64,000 nucleotides of DNA from Yamagishiella unicocca (Eukaryota; Chlorophyta; Chlorophyceae; Chlamydomonadales; Volvocaceae): the NCBI GenBank assembly GCA_003116995.1, contig BDSL01000082.1, positions 124,001 through 188,000 of the forward strand, given 5' to 3'. The position numbers and the translations under genes were made by a program. This document shows, in pieces, positions 1-13,222 of this stretch. Numbering within the stretch: the first letter of the stretch is position 1; every line of letters starts with the position of its first letter. Under the pieces are notes generated by a model. The model was not told the DNA's origin, did no database searches, and saw nothing but the letters and a program-made list of their open reading frames with translations.

Positions 1-20
1 AAAGGAGACTCACGGCAGGC

Positions 21-2490
21 ATGGCGACTGAGTTTACGCCAGAGGAGCTGGCCCTAGCTAAGGTGTGTTATGTTATGTATGATCCTAGACCATTGCCTAT
101 GAGAAACCGGCTCGACTGCATTTTGACATAAGGACAACCAGACGGTACCAATGTCCCCAATGCCTATTGAGATGCCCGACACTGCTGTGTAGCCGGACCC
201 GCCTGAGACGGCTAATATTGACGCATGGTACATGGACGACTCGACTGACGACCAGCGACTGCCGCACCGGTAAGTACGAAGGCTGGCCAATTTATAGCAA
301 CCTATACGGCAGCGGCGGATGTGCCCTGAAACGCTAGCAAGTAGTAGTTCATAAATCGCAGCCAGCGTTGCCGCATCATGGCGGAAGCTGTCGCCGCTCA
401 CTGTACGTCCCGATTACTCAGTGTGGATACGATGGGGGATGGCCAGAAAACATTTCATAGGGGGCAAAAGAGAGAAACTAGCTGGCGAATAGTTGTTGCA
501 CACGCGATTGAGTCTGCATGCCGGATACCGAGGGTTGACTGTTGGAAATCTGTGGACGCGGCCTCGTCAACACCTTGCTAGAGAAGCACTTTGGGGAGGG
601 GCGGACAGTTTCTGAAGAGGCACCGCAAGAAAGTTTGCGTGTCAGGGGAGTGAAGTCGCCACGAATAAGCCCCCTGAACCAGCCACCCACAAGGTGCCAT
701 GGCGGTCCAAGGCCGCCTCAAATCCCCAAGGCACACAGACATACACCCACCCACATACACACACACACACGAACACACACAAATAAACGCACTTAAGGCA
801 GATACCATACGCCCGCTACTCGCTCGGGCTTGGCGTTTTTGTGGACCCGAGCGACGATTCTTTCTCAACGCGTGCCCTCGCTCGCGGTCCCACCAGCCCC
901 GGCTTCTTATCAGCAATTATTGGCCTCGTATGATCTATCCGCGGCTCCACGCCACCCGCCCCGGTCGCAGCCGGAGCCCCAACGAGCCCTGCCCCCTCGC
1001 CAAGCTCCGCGAGCTGGGGGTCCTCTACTGGAGGCTGGATGCCGACCAACACGAGACGGACGCGCGGCTTGCGGCCATCCGGAAGGTCTACAACTACTCT
1101 TACACGGTGCGTGATGTATAATTATACATGTGACAGAGGTAATAGAAGTTGGGCGCAGGCAAGGGGCCGCTGTGCTAGCGCCCCGGCAACAGCGACGAGG
1201 CTCAGCAGCGAGCCTGGCGCCGGCGCCTGTCGATTGATTTGGCAGACCAGGCAGGCTGCTGTTGCGGCAGCTTTGCTGCAGGTGTCTGAGCACGGTTGGT
1301 ATGGCACCGGGTGGTGGGCGGTGTGAGCGGAGACGCCCGTGGGTCGGCACTGAAAAGTGAAAACGGGTAGGAAACGTTTAGTACAACGGGTGTTAGATGG
1401 GCGCCCAAGCCAGAGTTGGCTGTTGGTGGGTGCTGAGGAGCACAAGCTGCTAGGGCCGCGGGCACCATGCGGTTTCGGAAAGCCCACCAGCAGCCGTTAT
1501 GAAACAGAAAACCGACAACCACCTGCGCGCAGGAGATCGTCAACATCTCTCCCACCACTCTGCCCGGGTACGACGAGAAGATCAAGATGTTTTACCTGGA
1601 GCACATCCATTCGGACGACGAGATCCGGTTCGTGCTGGATGGATCAGGTGGGTCGGTGGGTCACGACAGGCGGGGGTGCGCCCCTGCATTCCTGCAAGAG
1701 GGCCACGTGATAGGCTGTATGGCGCGCCCACGTGCTAGCTGTACGGCACCCCGACGTGCTAGCTGTACACTACCTCCACGTGCTAGCTGTGCGGTACCTC
1801 CACGTGATCCTCCGCCTAGCCCTGCGCAGACTCCTTGACGCATTCCGTGCCGCACCCGGTTGCTGCGAAAGGGTTGCAGCGGCCCCTCCCCGTGTTCACC
1901 TGGTGTTGAGATGCAGGAATGATGATCCTGGATCTCCTGGATCTCCGTGACGAGCTTTCCTCTCCCCCACGCCCCGCTGCTGCCAGGCTACTTCGACGTG
2001 CGCGATCTGGAAGATCGCTGGATCCGGATCGACTGCCGTAAGGGCGATCTGATCGTGCTGCCGGAGGGCATCTACCACCGCTTCACCCTCGACACCAACG
2101 ACTACACAAAGGTCGGGCTCTGGTGGTTTACCGCGATCGGGCTGACCGGAAGGGACTCCAGGCGGGAATGGGAAAAGACCAGTCATCAGGACTGGACCTC
2201 CCTGCAGGACCACACACCAACACCCCATGACTGGACTTCCCTGCAGCACCACACACCAACAACTACTACCCATGACCGGACCTTCCTGCAGGACCACACA
2301 TCAACAACAATTACCAACTCATCCCCTCCCCCCACGCCTCTCCTACGGCGTTCCGCCTTGCCATGCGCTGCAGGCGATGCGGCTGTTCGTGGGCGCCCCA
2401 GTGTGGACGCCGTTCAACCGGCCCCAGGAGGAGCACGCCTCGAGGGCTAGGTACCTAGAGAAGTTCGCAAAGGCCGCGGTCAGTGCCTGA
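21..2490 (+). CDS. ARD: Acireductone dioxygenase (methionine salvage)
   Basis: Exons 21-62, 193-269, 971-1106, 1533-1647, 1987-2111 and 2374-2490 join in frame to 203 aa, close to the usual 180-200 aa of the family. Acireductone dioxygenase oxidises the acireductone of the methionine salvage cycle, using Fe or Ni, in the cytosol or nucleus. The cupin metal site is visible: His109, His111 and Glu115 in an HIHSDDE context, and His154 in GIYHRF. Family blocks AWYMDD, LGVLYW, IKMFY, GYFDVRD and PVWTPFNRP appear in the expected order. The start is the first ATG and the protein opens [10 protein letters not shown]; all introns are GT-AG. The 701-bp second intron and the others hold only spurious reading frames. 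The promoter lies mostly off the left edge. Family assignment is secure; function is inferred from conservation. Confidence 0.95.
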
Positions 2491-2504
2491 TGGGGCACCA
2501 CCGC

Positions 2505-2592
2505 TTGCTCTCGGTCGAAGCTTGCGCTCGGTCGAAGCTTGCTCTCGGTTGAAGCTGGCTCTCGACGTTGAAGCTGGCTCTCGGTCGAAGCT
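2505..2592. repeat. Short tandem array, about 18-bp unit
   Basis: Degenerate copies of GCTCTCGGTCGAAGCTTG follow each other directly downstream of the ARD stop codon, probably inside its 3' UTR. Confidence 0.8.
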
Positions 2593-2876
2593 GGTGGTCA
2601 ACTACCACAGTCGCACTGGGGGGAGGCTCTGGTGGGAGAGGAGGACGACGGGTGTGGTGTGGTCGCGTGGCGACCGGCCACGGGTGCGTGAGGACCAGAG
2701 CCCACTGGTTTGCGCGGTGGCGGCTTCTGCGGTGTATCATACATGCCCTGGGCTGACGGCAACGGAGGAGGAACGCCTTGAAGACTGCAGCGGCGTTGTG
2801 ACACCCAGCTGTAGGTGTAGGTGTGACGTCGGTGTAGGCGGGTGCGGCAGGAGGAGGTGGCTGGTACTGTCGGACC

Positions 2877-2935
2877 GACGCCGGGTGCTTATGACGCCGG
2901 GTGCTTATTGCGCCGGGCGCTTATTGCGCCCGTGG
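2877..2935. repeat. Short tandem array, CGCCGGGTGCTTAT unit
   Basis: Three to four imperfect copies of a GCGCCGGGTGCTTATT-like unit of about 16-18 bp. No coding or regulatory role is evident. Confidence 0.7.
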
Positions 2936-5269
2936 CGCCGCTATAACGCAACAAGTGACATCGACGCCAGATCGGTGCTGTCGGGCAGCTGGAGCATGCG
3001 CATGGGGATGTTTCCTTGGCTTGCTGCCTGTTGGCAGGCTGGGGGGTGGGCAGAGGTTGCTGCCCGTGCGCGCAGTAGCCGGTGCCGCTTCAACCCAGGT
3101 GCGATGCCACCCAGCATAAAAGCATAAACCCCATGCGTAGATGAAGCTTGCAGCTTGCACGGTATCTGTCGTGCATGTACGGAAATCACATCGCCGTACA
3201 CTGGTCGAGTTGTCACGGCATGACCAGGAGCCTACAACTGTCCAACTCGGCAGCGCCTGCGGCGATGAGGGCTCCTCCTGCATGTTCCTAGATGCCCCAC
3301 ACAGCAGGTACTAAATATCTGCGGCGATGCCTCGCCGCGCTCCCTAGGTCCTACATGGGTACAGGCGGCAGAGCAGCGCGCTGGCTCCGCTCTGCCCAAC
3401 CAACAAGGATGCGCCCTGCACCCTGCGTGCGCTCGCGCTCCAGGATATCTCGCGCAGTGACGCCACCTGCAGCCTCCAGATGCACCAGGTTCGTGCGACT
3501 TCACGTAAGCGCTGCCACCCATACAACACCTGCGGCTGCCGTATCTATGGAGCAGACCTGGCGTCAGCTTTCTTCCGCTTCGGCGCCTCCGGAAATGCGC
3601 GGAGAGAACTCCGTGTGACGAAGCGGACAAGGGAAAAGGCCACAGGGAAAGCCTGACTGGACACAGGCTGGCGGGAGCGTAGGCTGCCGTGCCCCTTCCC
3701 ATCCTCGTAACAGCGGGTGTCTTGGCCGCATCGTGGCCGGCCAAGGCGCTGTACTGGTTCACCTGGCGCCGTACTGGGCAACCGAACGCTCAACCACCAG
3801 ACGTCCGCATCCCGGGTGGGTCCCATGCGCAACGCCCCGTAATGCCGTGGAGCCGTGAAAACAATTCGGGGCTGCCCCCGGGCTCGCGTGCGCTTCTTCA
3901 ACCGTCAACAACCGGCCAACAAAGAACCGTCAACGCAGTTGGACCGCACGTGGGCGAACGGGGACGTCCTTGTGAGGCACACGCGCCCCCCTGGCATGTC
4001 TTCACTACCACTACCCTGCAGCAGCATCTGCAAACCAAGTCCAACGAGCAGCCCATCCACCCTCTCTACCTAGTCTATATGCATGGTCGTTGCGTCCGTG
4101 TCCAGGTCCCGCATCCACATGCGCCTTGCGCATGTCCCGACCTTGCCCCGCGCTTCGCGCACCGTGGGCCTAAATGGCGCCTACAGGACACGCCGGGCCG
4201 ACGCCAGGCCGACGCCAGGCCACCTCCGTCCAACCTCCCCAACCGGATTGGGGCTGAAGACGCAACTGCGCTCGCGCCAGCAGGCCTTCCCCACATGCCC
4301 CGCCCCCACATCAGTGCGACTACGGCCGGCTGGGCTGCTACGCAACCCAGCAGCCGGCGGGCAGCCTAGCGCGTGCCTTTCGGGCACAACACTAGAGCCG
4401 TAAGCCCGTCAGGTCGTACGGCACCCGGCGCCCACCATCTGCGCCCACCGTCGGCCTCGGCCCGTTGATGACGTGTCATCCAGTGCCGTACATGTTAGTG
4501 GTGGATGAGTGGGTGTCTAAACCAGTCTATTTTGCGGCGTTGCAGCCGACTCACCGCGGGCGGCTGCACAACCGAGTGGAGGTATCGAGGCCGCCGCCGC
4601 CGCCCTATGCCGTCCTGCACTCCGCCAGTTCTGTCTTCCTGCCTTTCTCCCGCACTGCCCCACGCGCCTTCCTGTCCTGGCCTGCTCCTAACCCACACCA
4701 TCGCACACTCGCCCGCACGCCCCTCCTCCTTTCGCCAGCTTGCTGCAGCGGCGTAGCGGGGGCGACGCACGAAACCATGTACTTAAACATCAAGCCGATG
4801 CAAGCATGGCGCCGCCTCCCGCCCTCCCCTCGCTCTCCTTCGATGACAGCCCCAGCCTGCAGGCCCTCACCTCACCATGCGTACCTAGCGGCCTACAGCT
4901 GCACACCACACCACAGACGCACATCGCACCACATCAGACCAGCGCACATCACATCGCATCGCATCGTCACACCATGCCATACCACATCACACACCACTTG
5001 ATGCAAGCAAAAACAGCAACAGCGGCATGCGCAAACAAGTACAGTACCCAGCCGCCAGCGCAAAGCTTCCGACCACAGCCCCCGAGTACACGCCAAGAAA
5101 CCAAGCTGCCAACACCGCAGCGCCCGGCCGAAACCAACAGCCAGGCGTAGCCCCGCAGCAGGCCCGCCCGGAGAGGCAAGCGCGGGCCGGCCAGACACCC
5201 GGGCCTGCCAGAGCTGCCACCCATCCTCCCATCCACCACCACCACCTGCGTTACTACCCCGGACAGCTA

Positions 5270-5332
5270 CTTGGATTCAGCTGCCAGCTACTTGGATTCA
5301 GCTGCCAGCTACTTGGATTCAACTGCCAGCAG
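5270..5332 (-). repeat. Three 21-bp repeats, each ending in an in-frame stop
   Basis: The last seven codons of the coiled-coil gene (LAVESK plus TAG on the minus strand) are repeated twice more downstream in the same frame, as LAAESK plus TAG. The unit is 21 bp and near perfect. Confidence 0.9.
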
Positions 5333-8300
5333 CGTGTTGGAGGAGGGTCGCGAAACCAGCGGCGGGAGGTGCGTCGGCACCGAGGGTATTCCGGACAGCC
5401 CCCCCGCCGCCCCGGAGTCTGAGAACCTGCGGCCGCTGCTGCTGCCCGGCCGCAACACCCCCGCCGCCTGGGTGCTGTCGGGGCGGCTGCAGATGCTGGA
5501 GGGCCGGCTGGACTCGCGGCTGCGCAGCAGGTTGACAGCCGCGGCGCCGCCGCCGCCCACCGAAGCCGAAACCGCGCCATGGTGGTTGAGGTGGTGGTGG
5601 TTGATGATCGGCAGCTCGGGCAGCGAGTCGCAGCTGTCGTACGGGTCGTTGCCGCGGATCGCGTCCTCAATGGTACTGCCCGCGATACTGGGACCGCGGC
5701 TGTGGTACGACAGGATTGACCCATTGTCCGTCAGCGTCCGGTTATGACCGCCGCCGCCGCCGCCACTGGCCCGCACGCCGCCGCCGCCGCTGCTGCGGAC
5801 CCCGCCGCCGCCGCCTTGTAACCCGTCGCCGGCGCCGTTGCTATCCGGCTGGTTTCGGAGCGCGTGACTCCCTCGAAGCGGCGACGGGTCGTTCCCGCCG
5901 CCACCGGGGGCCACCGGCAGGTAGGCCGCCATTCCGGGCCCGACGATCCCCGCCAGGTGCGGCACGCTACTACTCTTGTTGGGCGACCTCACCCCGCCCC
6001 CGCCGCCGCTGACGATGCTGGTGGAGCGGTGCAGCGGCATCAGCTCGCCGCCGCCGCCGCTGCTGCCGCCGTCGGCGTTGGGAGAGGACACCTGGCTCTG
6101 ACCCAGTAGCGCGGCCCGGATGTCGTAGTGCGCCGGCAGCGGCGTCGGCGCGGCGCCGTTGCTGCCCGGCCGCCCGTTGATGGGCGGCGGAGCGCCCAGC
6201 ACGGGGTGGCTGGCGGCGGTGACGGCGGCGTGCGACGCCACCAGCGGCGGCGGCGGCAGCGGCGACGGCGACAGCGCCGTCGGCGGCGGTGACATGTAGT
6301 TCGACATGGTTGAGGCGGCGATGCCGCCGGTGGCTTCCAGCGCCGCCAGTACGGCGTGCATCAGGTGGAAGAGCTGTAGCTCCGTGAGGTTGGCGCCGTC
6401 GGTTCGGAGCTGCTTCGCGAGGATGGTGGGCAGGCTGAGGCGGTAGGCCTGTGGGCGAGGTGGGTGTGTGGGTTGTTTGGGTAAGAAGCCTGTGGTTGTG
6501 GTTGCGGTGGTTGTGGTAATGGTGGTAGTGATGGTGCCTCTACAGGTAGGTGTGGATGTGCGGGAAGTTTGAGTAAGAATCCGGTGGTGGTGGTGGTGGT
6601 GGTAATGGCGGTGGTGCATCTGCAGGCAGGTGGTTTTCAGCGCTGATTGCCCACAGACATGCAACGCGTGTGCAACTGTTGGCTGCCGACCAGGCCCCCG
6701 GCTCCGAAACCCCGTGTGCGCCCTCGTCCCTCCCGCCTCCCTCCCACCTGCGCCACGTGCTTCATCTTCTTGAACAGCGCGGCCAGCTCGCTCCGTGAAG
6801 ACGCGAGCAGGGCGCCTGATATGGCGCCTCCGTTCGCGTTCATCCGATTGACCTCCTTGCTCTTCTCCGTCAGCTTCAGCCGCGTGGTGCTGAGCTGGCG
6901 CTGCGTGTCCTCGATGCGCTCTCTGCGGTGGTCACAACGGGGCAGGGAATGGTCGAGCTACGGTAAGCGTCCTAATGGTCGAGCTACGGTAAGCGTTACG
7001 GTAACCGACATAAAACGTACGTGCTCAGACGTTCACTTTGCGTCGCTGCAAATTGAAGCAGCTGCGGTCACGGTCACGTGCAGACGCGACCCTCACAAAA
7101 CGACGCAGGGTTTGAGGGAAGGGGTTAGAAAGCGAGCAGGCGGCGGCGGTGCGGCACACAACCACTCTTGCGTAGACGGCTGCGGCTGCTGCGGATTCCG
7201 CACCACCCTCTCCCCCGCTGCTTAACCCCATCCCCCCGTCCCAACCCTCCCACCCACCATAACCCTATGCACCAGCTACACTTCCCATGTCGAGTAGCCG
7301 GGTCTCTTCTATAAACCAACCCTCTAAAAACAAGACGCAAAGCGGGGCACACGCCCAGCCTGGCCTCACTTGTATGCCAGCGACTGGCTCCGGTGCATCT
7401 CCTCTATCTCCGCCGTCTGCATGCCCGCCGCCACCAGCGCCGCCTCCAGCTTGCCCACGAGGCCCATCTGCTTGCTGAGCCGCGTCTGCAGCACCTCCAT
7501 CTGGTCCGCCATCTCCTTGATCAGCGCCTGCATGCGACCGTTGCGGGAGCCCAGGTCCTCCAAGCTGGTCTCCTGGCCCTCGACCGTGGCGCGGAGAGAG
7601 GCGACCTGGCGGTTAGGGCGCGGCGGGGCGGTGGGCGGTTAGGGTAGTTTGGGCGGTTTGGGTGGTTGCGGCAGTTTGGGTGCGGCGGAGGTCGACATGA
7701 TCCCACGCATCACCAAACCGTATCCACCGAGCAGCACCATAGTCCCACCGCCACCGACGGTAGGTACCGTACGGTAACGCCTGCACTTCCCACTTCATCG
7801 GTTTCCTCCGCTCCCCCCCCCTCCGCTCCCATCACCTCGTCTCAACCGGTGTCCAACAAGGCTTCGTGGCTTTCACTGCACCGTTACGTCTTCATCTCAC
7901 TCTCTACATCTCCCTCTCGCTATCGCTCTCTCTCTCTCTTCCTCGCAGCAGCAGCAGCATCAACCGCCTCACCTCGTGGTCCCTGTTCCCCAGCGCCCGG
8001 CTCAGCTGCGACACCCTGCTCTCCGCGGTGCTGAGCTTCCCCGCCAGGTCCGACACCCGTGCGGTGGCCTCCGTCAGGTCCGTCGCCAGGGACTCAGCTC
8101 GGGAGCTGATGGCCGTCAGCTGCGTGTCCAGCTCGTTTGCTCGGGCCCGGGTGGTCTCCCAGTTGGTCCGCATGGCGGTCATGGAGGGCTCCACGGCGGC
8201 CAGCTGCTCCAGGGAGGTGACGAGGTGGGAGGCCTGCGGCGGAGGGCGGAGGAGGGGGAGTACGGCATAGGGCGCACACGCGCGCGGGATAGGAGGCGGG

Positions 8301-11300
8301 GTTACAGAAAGAACCGGTTACCGGGATAGGAGGCGGGGTTGTAGAAAACATTTCAAACTTTCCGCGACAAAAACCACCAAAAAATACCCACCCACACACA
8401 CACGCGCGCGCCCGCCCACCTTATCCGCCAGCTCTGCTGTCCGCGCCTCCAGGTCCGCCCGCAGCACCTCCGCCTCTCGCCTCACGCCCGCCAGCTCGCT
8501 CTCCCGCAGCGCCGCCGCCTCCCGCGCCACCGCCAGCTCCTCCTTCGCGCCGTCGCGCTCCGCCGACGCGACACTCAGCCGCTCCGTCATGTCGTGCATG
8601 AGGCCGTGCAGCTCGGCGATGGCGGTATCGTGCTGCGCCAGCGCCGCCACCTGCGCCTCACACGACGCCTCCATGGCCGCCACCCGCGTCTGCAGCTCCG
8701 CGCCACGACCCATAGCCGCCTCCAGCCGCCCCCGCAGATCCGCGGCCTCGCCTCGGGAGGTGTCCAGCTCGCCCTCCAACCGCGCCACCGTCGCGTCCGC
8801 CTCCGCCGCCGCAGCACGCGCCGCCTCCGCCGCCGCCTCCGCGGCGTCCGTCGCGCCGCGCGACTCCGCCAGCTGCTCCGCCGCACGCGCCGCCGCCGCC
8901 GCCGCGTCCTCCCGCGCCGCCGCCAGCTGCTGTCGTACATCCGCCACCTCGGCGCGCACCTCCTCCAGGTCGCGGCTCCGCCGCTGCAGCTCCAGCTCCG
9001 TCGACGCCCTGGCGGCCTGCGCCTCCGCCAGCGCCGCCGACGAGTCCGCCACCTCCCGCCGCTCCAAGTCCAGCTGCCTGTGCAGCTCAGCCGTCTTGGC
9101 TTCGCAGCCCGCCCGCTGCGCCACGAGCTCAGACTCAAGCTCCGAAACCCGCGCGCGCGCGTCGCTCAACCGGGCCTCCTCCGCCGCCGCCCGCGCCGTC
9201 GCCTGCTCGGCCTGCTCCACCAGCGACGCGCAGCGGCTCTGCAGCTGCTGCTCCATGGCGGCGTGCTCCGAAACCCGGGCCTCCACGGCCAACCGCTCCT
9301 GCTCCGTGGCGTGCGCGACCGCCTCCTCCAGCCGCCGCTGTTCCGAAACCATCGCCGCCGCCTGCGCCTCCAGCTGCCGGATCCGTCCCTCCAGCTCCCG
9401 GACGTGGACCTCGGCGGCAGCCAGCTTGGCTTCGGCGGCCTCCGTGGCAGCGGCGGAGGCGGCGCCGGAGGCGGTGGCTGCTGCTGCAGGAGGTGTGCCA
9501 GCGCGTGGTGTACCGGCGGCGGCGGCAGCAGCGGGAGGGGTACCAGCGCGTGGTGTGGCGATATCATTGGACGCGGCGGCGGTGGGAGTGCGCTTGTCAT
9601 CGCCATCTGCCGTCGGCGCCGCCGTCGCCGTCGCCGCGTCCGCTGCCGCCGCCGCTGCTGCGTCACCGCCGCCGCCAGCCGCCGCTGCGGACGCGTACGC
9701 TTGCCTGGACTCCGCCGTCACCCCCCGCCGCCCATGCTCCTCCCACGCTGGCGGCGCGGGCACCGGTGGCCCCAGCGCACCGCCGGCGCTGCTTGATGCG
9801 CTGGCGTCGGCTGGATTGGAGGACGTTTCAGACGCGGACGGCGCCACCGATGCCGCGGCGTCCCGCATGGCCAGTTCCCGCATGAGCGCAGCAACACGCG
9901 AGTTTGCCTCCTCCACGTGCTTGTTCTTCATGTTCAGTTGGCGCTGCGTTCCAGGATTTTAGGGGTTTTAGGGAGGGCGGGGGATATCGCACAGCTGTCA
10001 GGGCTGGGAGGTGGGAGGTGGCAGGCAGGCGGCTGACCGCACTCACCACGCCCGGCCGCGGCGGTGCATTGGGGGGGTGGCGTGCATTGGGGGGCAGGGC
10101 GGCAGCAGCTTAGCAGCGAAGCAGGGGCAGGTGGACCCGGACGGGACGAGGCGGAGGTCCCGCGGTCCCATCACCGGGCGCAGCGCTGCCAGCACCCCCC
10201 TGCCCGACGACCCTCCCTCTCCCCCACCGGCCGCAGCGCTGATGCGCCATGCCAGCACCCCCCTGCCCTGCACTGGGCCGTCACCTTCACCGCCCTCGGT
10301 TCGTCGGCCGAGGATTCGCGGATTCTCTTATCAAACCCCCTGCCCGACGACCCTCCCTCTCCCCCACCGGCCGCCAACGCAACCCCCACAGCAGCACCTT
10401 GAGCTTGTCGATGTGCTGCTTCATCTCCGCCGCCTGCTCAGCCGACGGCGCCCGAGCCAGCTTCTCCACGATCACTCGGTTTGCATCCGCCACTTGCTGC
10501 TTGAGCACCTCGACCTCCTGGGGTGCGGCGGGGCAGGAGGGGGCGAGCCGTCGACATGGGGTGCGGCGGGGAGCTCAGAGAGCCAACCCGTCGTCGACGG
10601 GGTGTCCGATCCAGGGAGGAAACCCGTGGGTACGGCCCACGGAAAAGAGGAGGACGGGGAGCTGGTGGCACCATTCCGTCGCGTCGTCAACATTCCAGCA
10701 GCGGCGGGCGCGGCCGCTTGGAATGCGGAAACCCCACGTTCGGCCCCCGCTGCACACCCTCTCCGCCCCACCAAGCCCGCCATCGTCACACCAGTGGCTG
10801 CGCCGCCTCGACACCCGTCCCGCCACCCCGTCCCGCCGCCCCGTTAGCCCGCGCTGGCCACCGACGCGGCTGCCGACAGACCGGGCGCCCCCCTGCTACA
10901 TTGTGACTCAGAACCCACGGCGTCAACTCTGATACCCCCACTTGACGTAACGGCACGAGGGAAACCCAAACCCGCGCCCAGGAGCCCTGAGCCCCACCCA
11001 CATGCCAAGTACGGCACCCCAGCCCAGTTACCATACCCAATCCCCGTCAGTCTTCGACCTCACTCCGGTGCCCTAACCATTGCCACCCCGGGGCGCCTCC
11101 TCCGAACCTAGCGCCCCTCTCCCTCCCAACGTGGCTTAGCCCCGCCCCCGCCCCCGCCCCGCCTCGGCCCCCGCCTCGGCCCCCGCCCAAGCCCAAGCCC
11201 CGCCCCCGCCCCCGCCCCGCCTCGGCCCCAGCCCAGCCCACCTTGTTCGCCGCGTCTAACCGCTGCTTCATGCTATCCAGCTCCTTCTGTTTGGCCACCA

Positions 11301-13222
11301 GCACGGTCTCCTTATCCTCCCGCAGCCGGGAAATGAGGTCCGTCAGTGCATTGAGGCTCTGCTCCGTGCCCGTGCCGACCCCACCGGCGCGGTCGCGGAG
11401 CGCCGCGGCGGCGCCACCGTCGCCGGCACCATCGCCGCCGCCGCCAGGCGCCGCCATGAGGCTGGCTCTCAACGGGCTGTGCACCTGGTGGCTCTGGTTC
11501 CGCAACAACTCCCGCGCTGCGGCTCCGCCGCCGCCAGGCGCCCCGCCGCTGCTGTTGCGCCAGCCCTGGCGGCTGGCGCCGCCCCCGTGCGCCCCCGCCG
11601 CGGCTGCCACCGCGGTGAGCTCCGCCAGCCGCTCGTCCAGCTCCCGCTTGGCGCTGATGCTGGTGTCGTGTTTGGCCTTCTCCTCCGCCAGCTCCTGCTG
11701 CAGGTACATCACGCGCTCCTTGAAGTCCGACAGCTGCAAGGACAGCTGCCGGTTCTCCTCCTGGAGCAGCGCCGCCGCCGCCGCCGCGGCCTTCTGCTGC
11801 TGCACCTGCTGCGATGGCAGGGCGCCCGCCGGCGCCCCCGCCGCGGCGGCCGCGATGGCTGTGGCGGCCGCATGACCCACCAGGGCGCGCGCGCCCATCG
11901 CCGGCGACATGGGCGGCGTCATGCCTGGAGGCCCGCTGATTGCCATGGGCAGCGGCGGCACCCTGGCGGAGCCGCAGCGCTGAGCCGTGCTGGTGCTGCC
12001 CGTGCTGTTGCACGTGCGCACCAGAGCTGGATTCCCCTCAGCGCCGCCGTCGCCTGCGGCCGCGGCGGCAGCCGCGGCGGCAGCCGCGAGTGCGGTGGAG
12101 GCGCTGACCGGCCCCGCCACCATCGACGCCGACGCGGAGACCAGCGACTTGCTGCGTGGCGTCATGGGGGGCTGCACCACGTCGATGGATCCCGCGGGTC
12201 CGACCTCGTCGCGTGACTCCTCGATTGCGCTGAGGGACTGGCCGCCGGTTTGCTGCGTCAGGATGTCGGCGGTCGCCTGGGAGGGCATACCCGCCAGCGG
12301 CGTGTCGCTGCGGGGGGATGGCGGGCCTGGGTCGTCGGTGGCGGTCAGCAGCATGTCCGTGCCGTTGGTGGCGTTGAGGCCGGCGGGGTCACCCACAGCG
12401 GCGATGCTGCGGCCGTGCGTGGACGCCGCCACGAAGATGCCGCTGGGGCCACCCGGCGCCAGGGGTACGGCGGCGGCAGCGGCGCCGGCTGCAGCCGCTG
12501 CCGCCGCTTCCAACGCGGCAGCGCGCACGTGGCTCAGCCCCTGCGCGTTGTCTAGCCAATGGCGGCAGCGGAGCTCGTTGTGCTCGCGTTTGAGGCGTTG
12601 CAGCTCGGCGCTGGTTTTCGACAGCTCCTGTGGAGCGGAGGGGGTGTTTTGTAAAGGGGGAGCATCCGGGAAAGGGGCCGGGCGCGGCTGAGCCTGGGGG
12701 AGGTGGCCAGGGGCAGGAGCTGCCGGCAGCAGAGCGAACGGCGGGCGCGCGCACCTGCTGCATCTCCGTGTTCTCCCGCTTCATGTCCTGGCACACTGTG
12801 ACCGCATCTTCCTTCTCCTTCTCTAGCTTAAGCACCAAGGTCTGCGAGTCAACGCACGATTCGAGCGATGAGTCGGAGGCTGAGGCTGAAGCAGAGAGGA
12901 AACACCCATATATGGAAGCAATAACAGCGATATAACATATTTTGCATCGCAGAGAAACTAACGCCGGGCCTCGGTGTGAGGGCTTGCAACCCAGCATACA
13001 GTTCTAAGGTGTTCGCAAGCCTACCCTCAGGCGAATAAGCTCGAACGCCCTGTCCTCTGACTCCTGTTCTAGCTTATTTAACGTCTGAAGCAGTCCTTGC
13101 GGCTTGCGTCCCGCCTGTGGGGGCCCAGGCTTGTAGGCCTGTGGGGCCGGTATATGCCCCACGCCCATAGGCAAGTTCCCGCGCTTGGCGGGACTTTTTC
13201 GTGGGGGCTTGAATGGGTCCAT
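5309..13222 (-). CDS. Large coiled-coil protein of unknown function (1708 aa)
   Basis: Nine exons on the minus strand (13025-13222, 12755-12841, 11242-12627, 10398-10517, 8420-9943, 7973-8233, 7370-7605, 6748-6922, 5309-6448) join in frame with GT-AG introns to 1708 aa. The N-terminus is basic and Pro-rich (MDPFKPPRKSPAKRG). Heptad-like Leu/Glu/Lys/Gln runs follow at about 48-130, 310-400 and 560-600. A long Ala/Glu/Arg-rich coiled coil spans about 700-1330. Two low-complexity Ala/Gly/Pro/Ser segments break the coils, and the last 380 residues are largely disordered, Gly/Ser/Pro-rich sequence. There is no signal peptide, membrane helix, motor or kinase motif. Such architecture is typical of cytoskeletal, centriolar or Golgi scaffold proteins, but I do not recognise the family and assign no function. 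The exon chain is well supported; the start is the first ATG of a good exon. Confidence 0.85.

Larger units (their letters stand above)
2491..5308. other. Intergenic region between convergent ARD and coiled-coil genes
   Basis: The region lies between the stop codons of two convergent genes and should contain both 3' UTRs. No TGTAA-type poly(A) signal was found close to either stop. A 226-codon open frame at 3689-4369 (plus) has no recognisable motif and is of a length expected by chance at this GC content. Two short tandem arrays near 2.5 and 2.9 kb are listed separately. Nothing else was recognised. Confidence 0.6.

Noticed and set aside
3689..4369. 226-codon plus-strand frame between ARD and the coiled-coil gene
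   Set aside because: No motif, no splice partner and no compositional contrast to the surroundings; length is unremarkable at this GC content.
8589..9962. Long plus-strand open frame of 457 codons, rich in Ser and Ala
   Set aside because: It is the antisense shadow of the coiled-coil exon 8420-9943, whose minus-strand reading has coherent heptads and matching splice phases.
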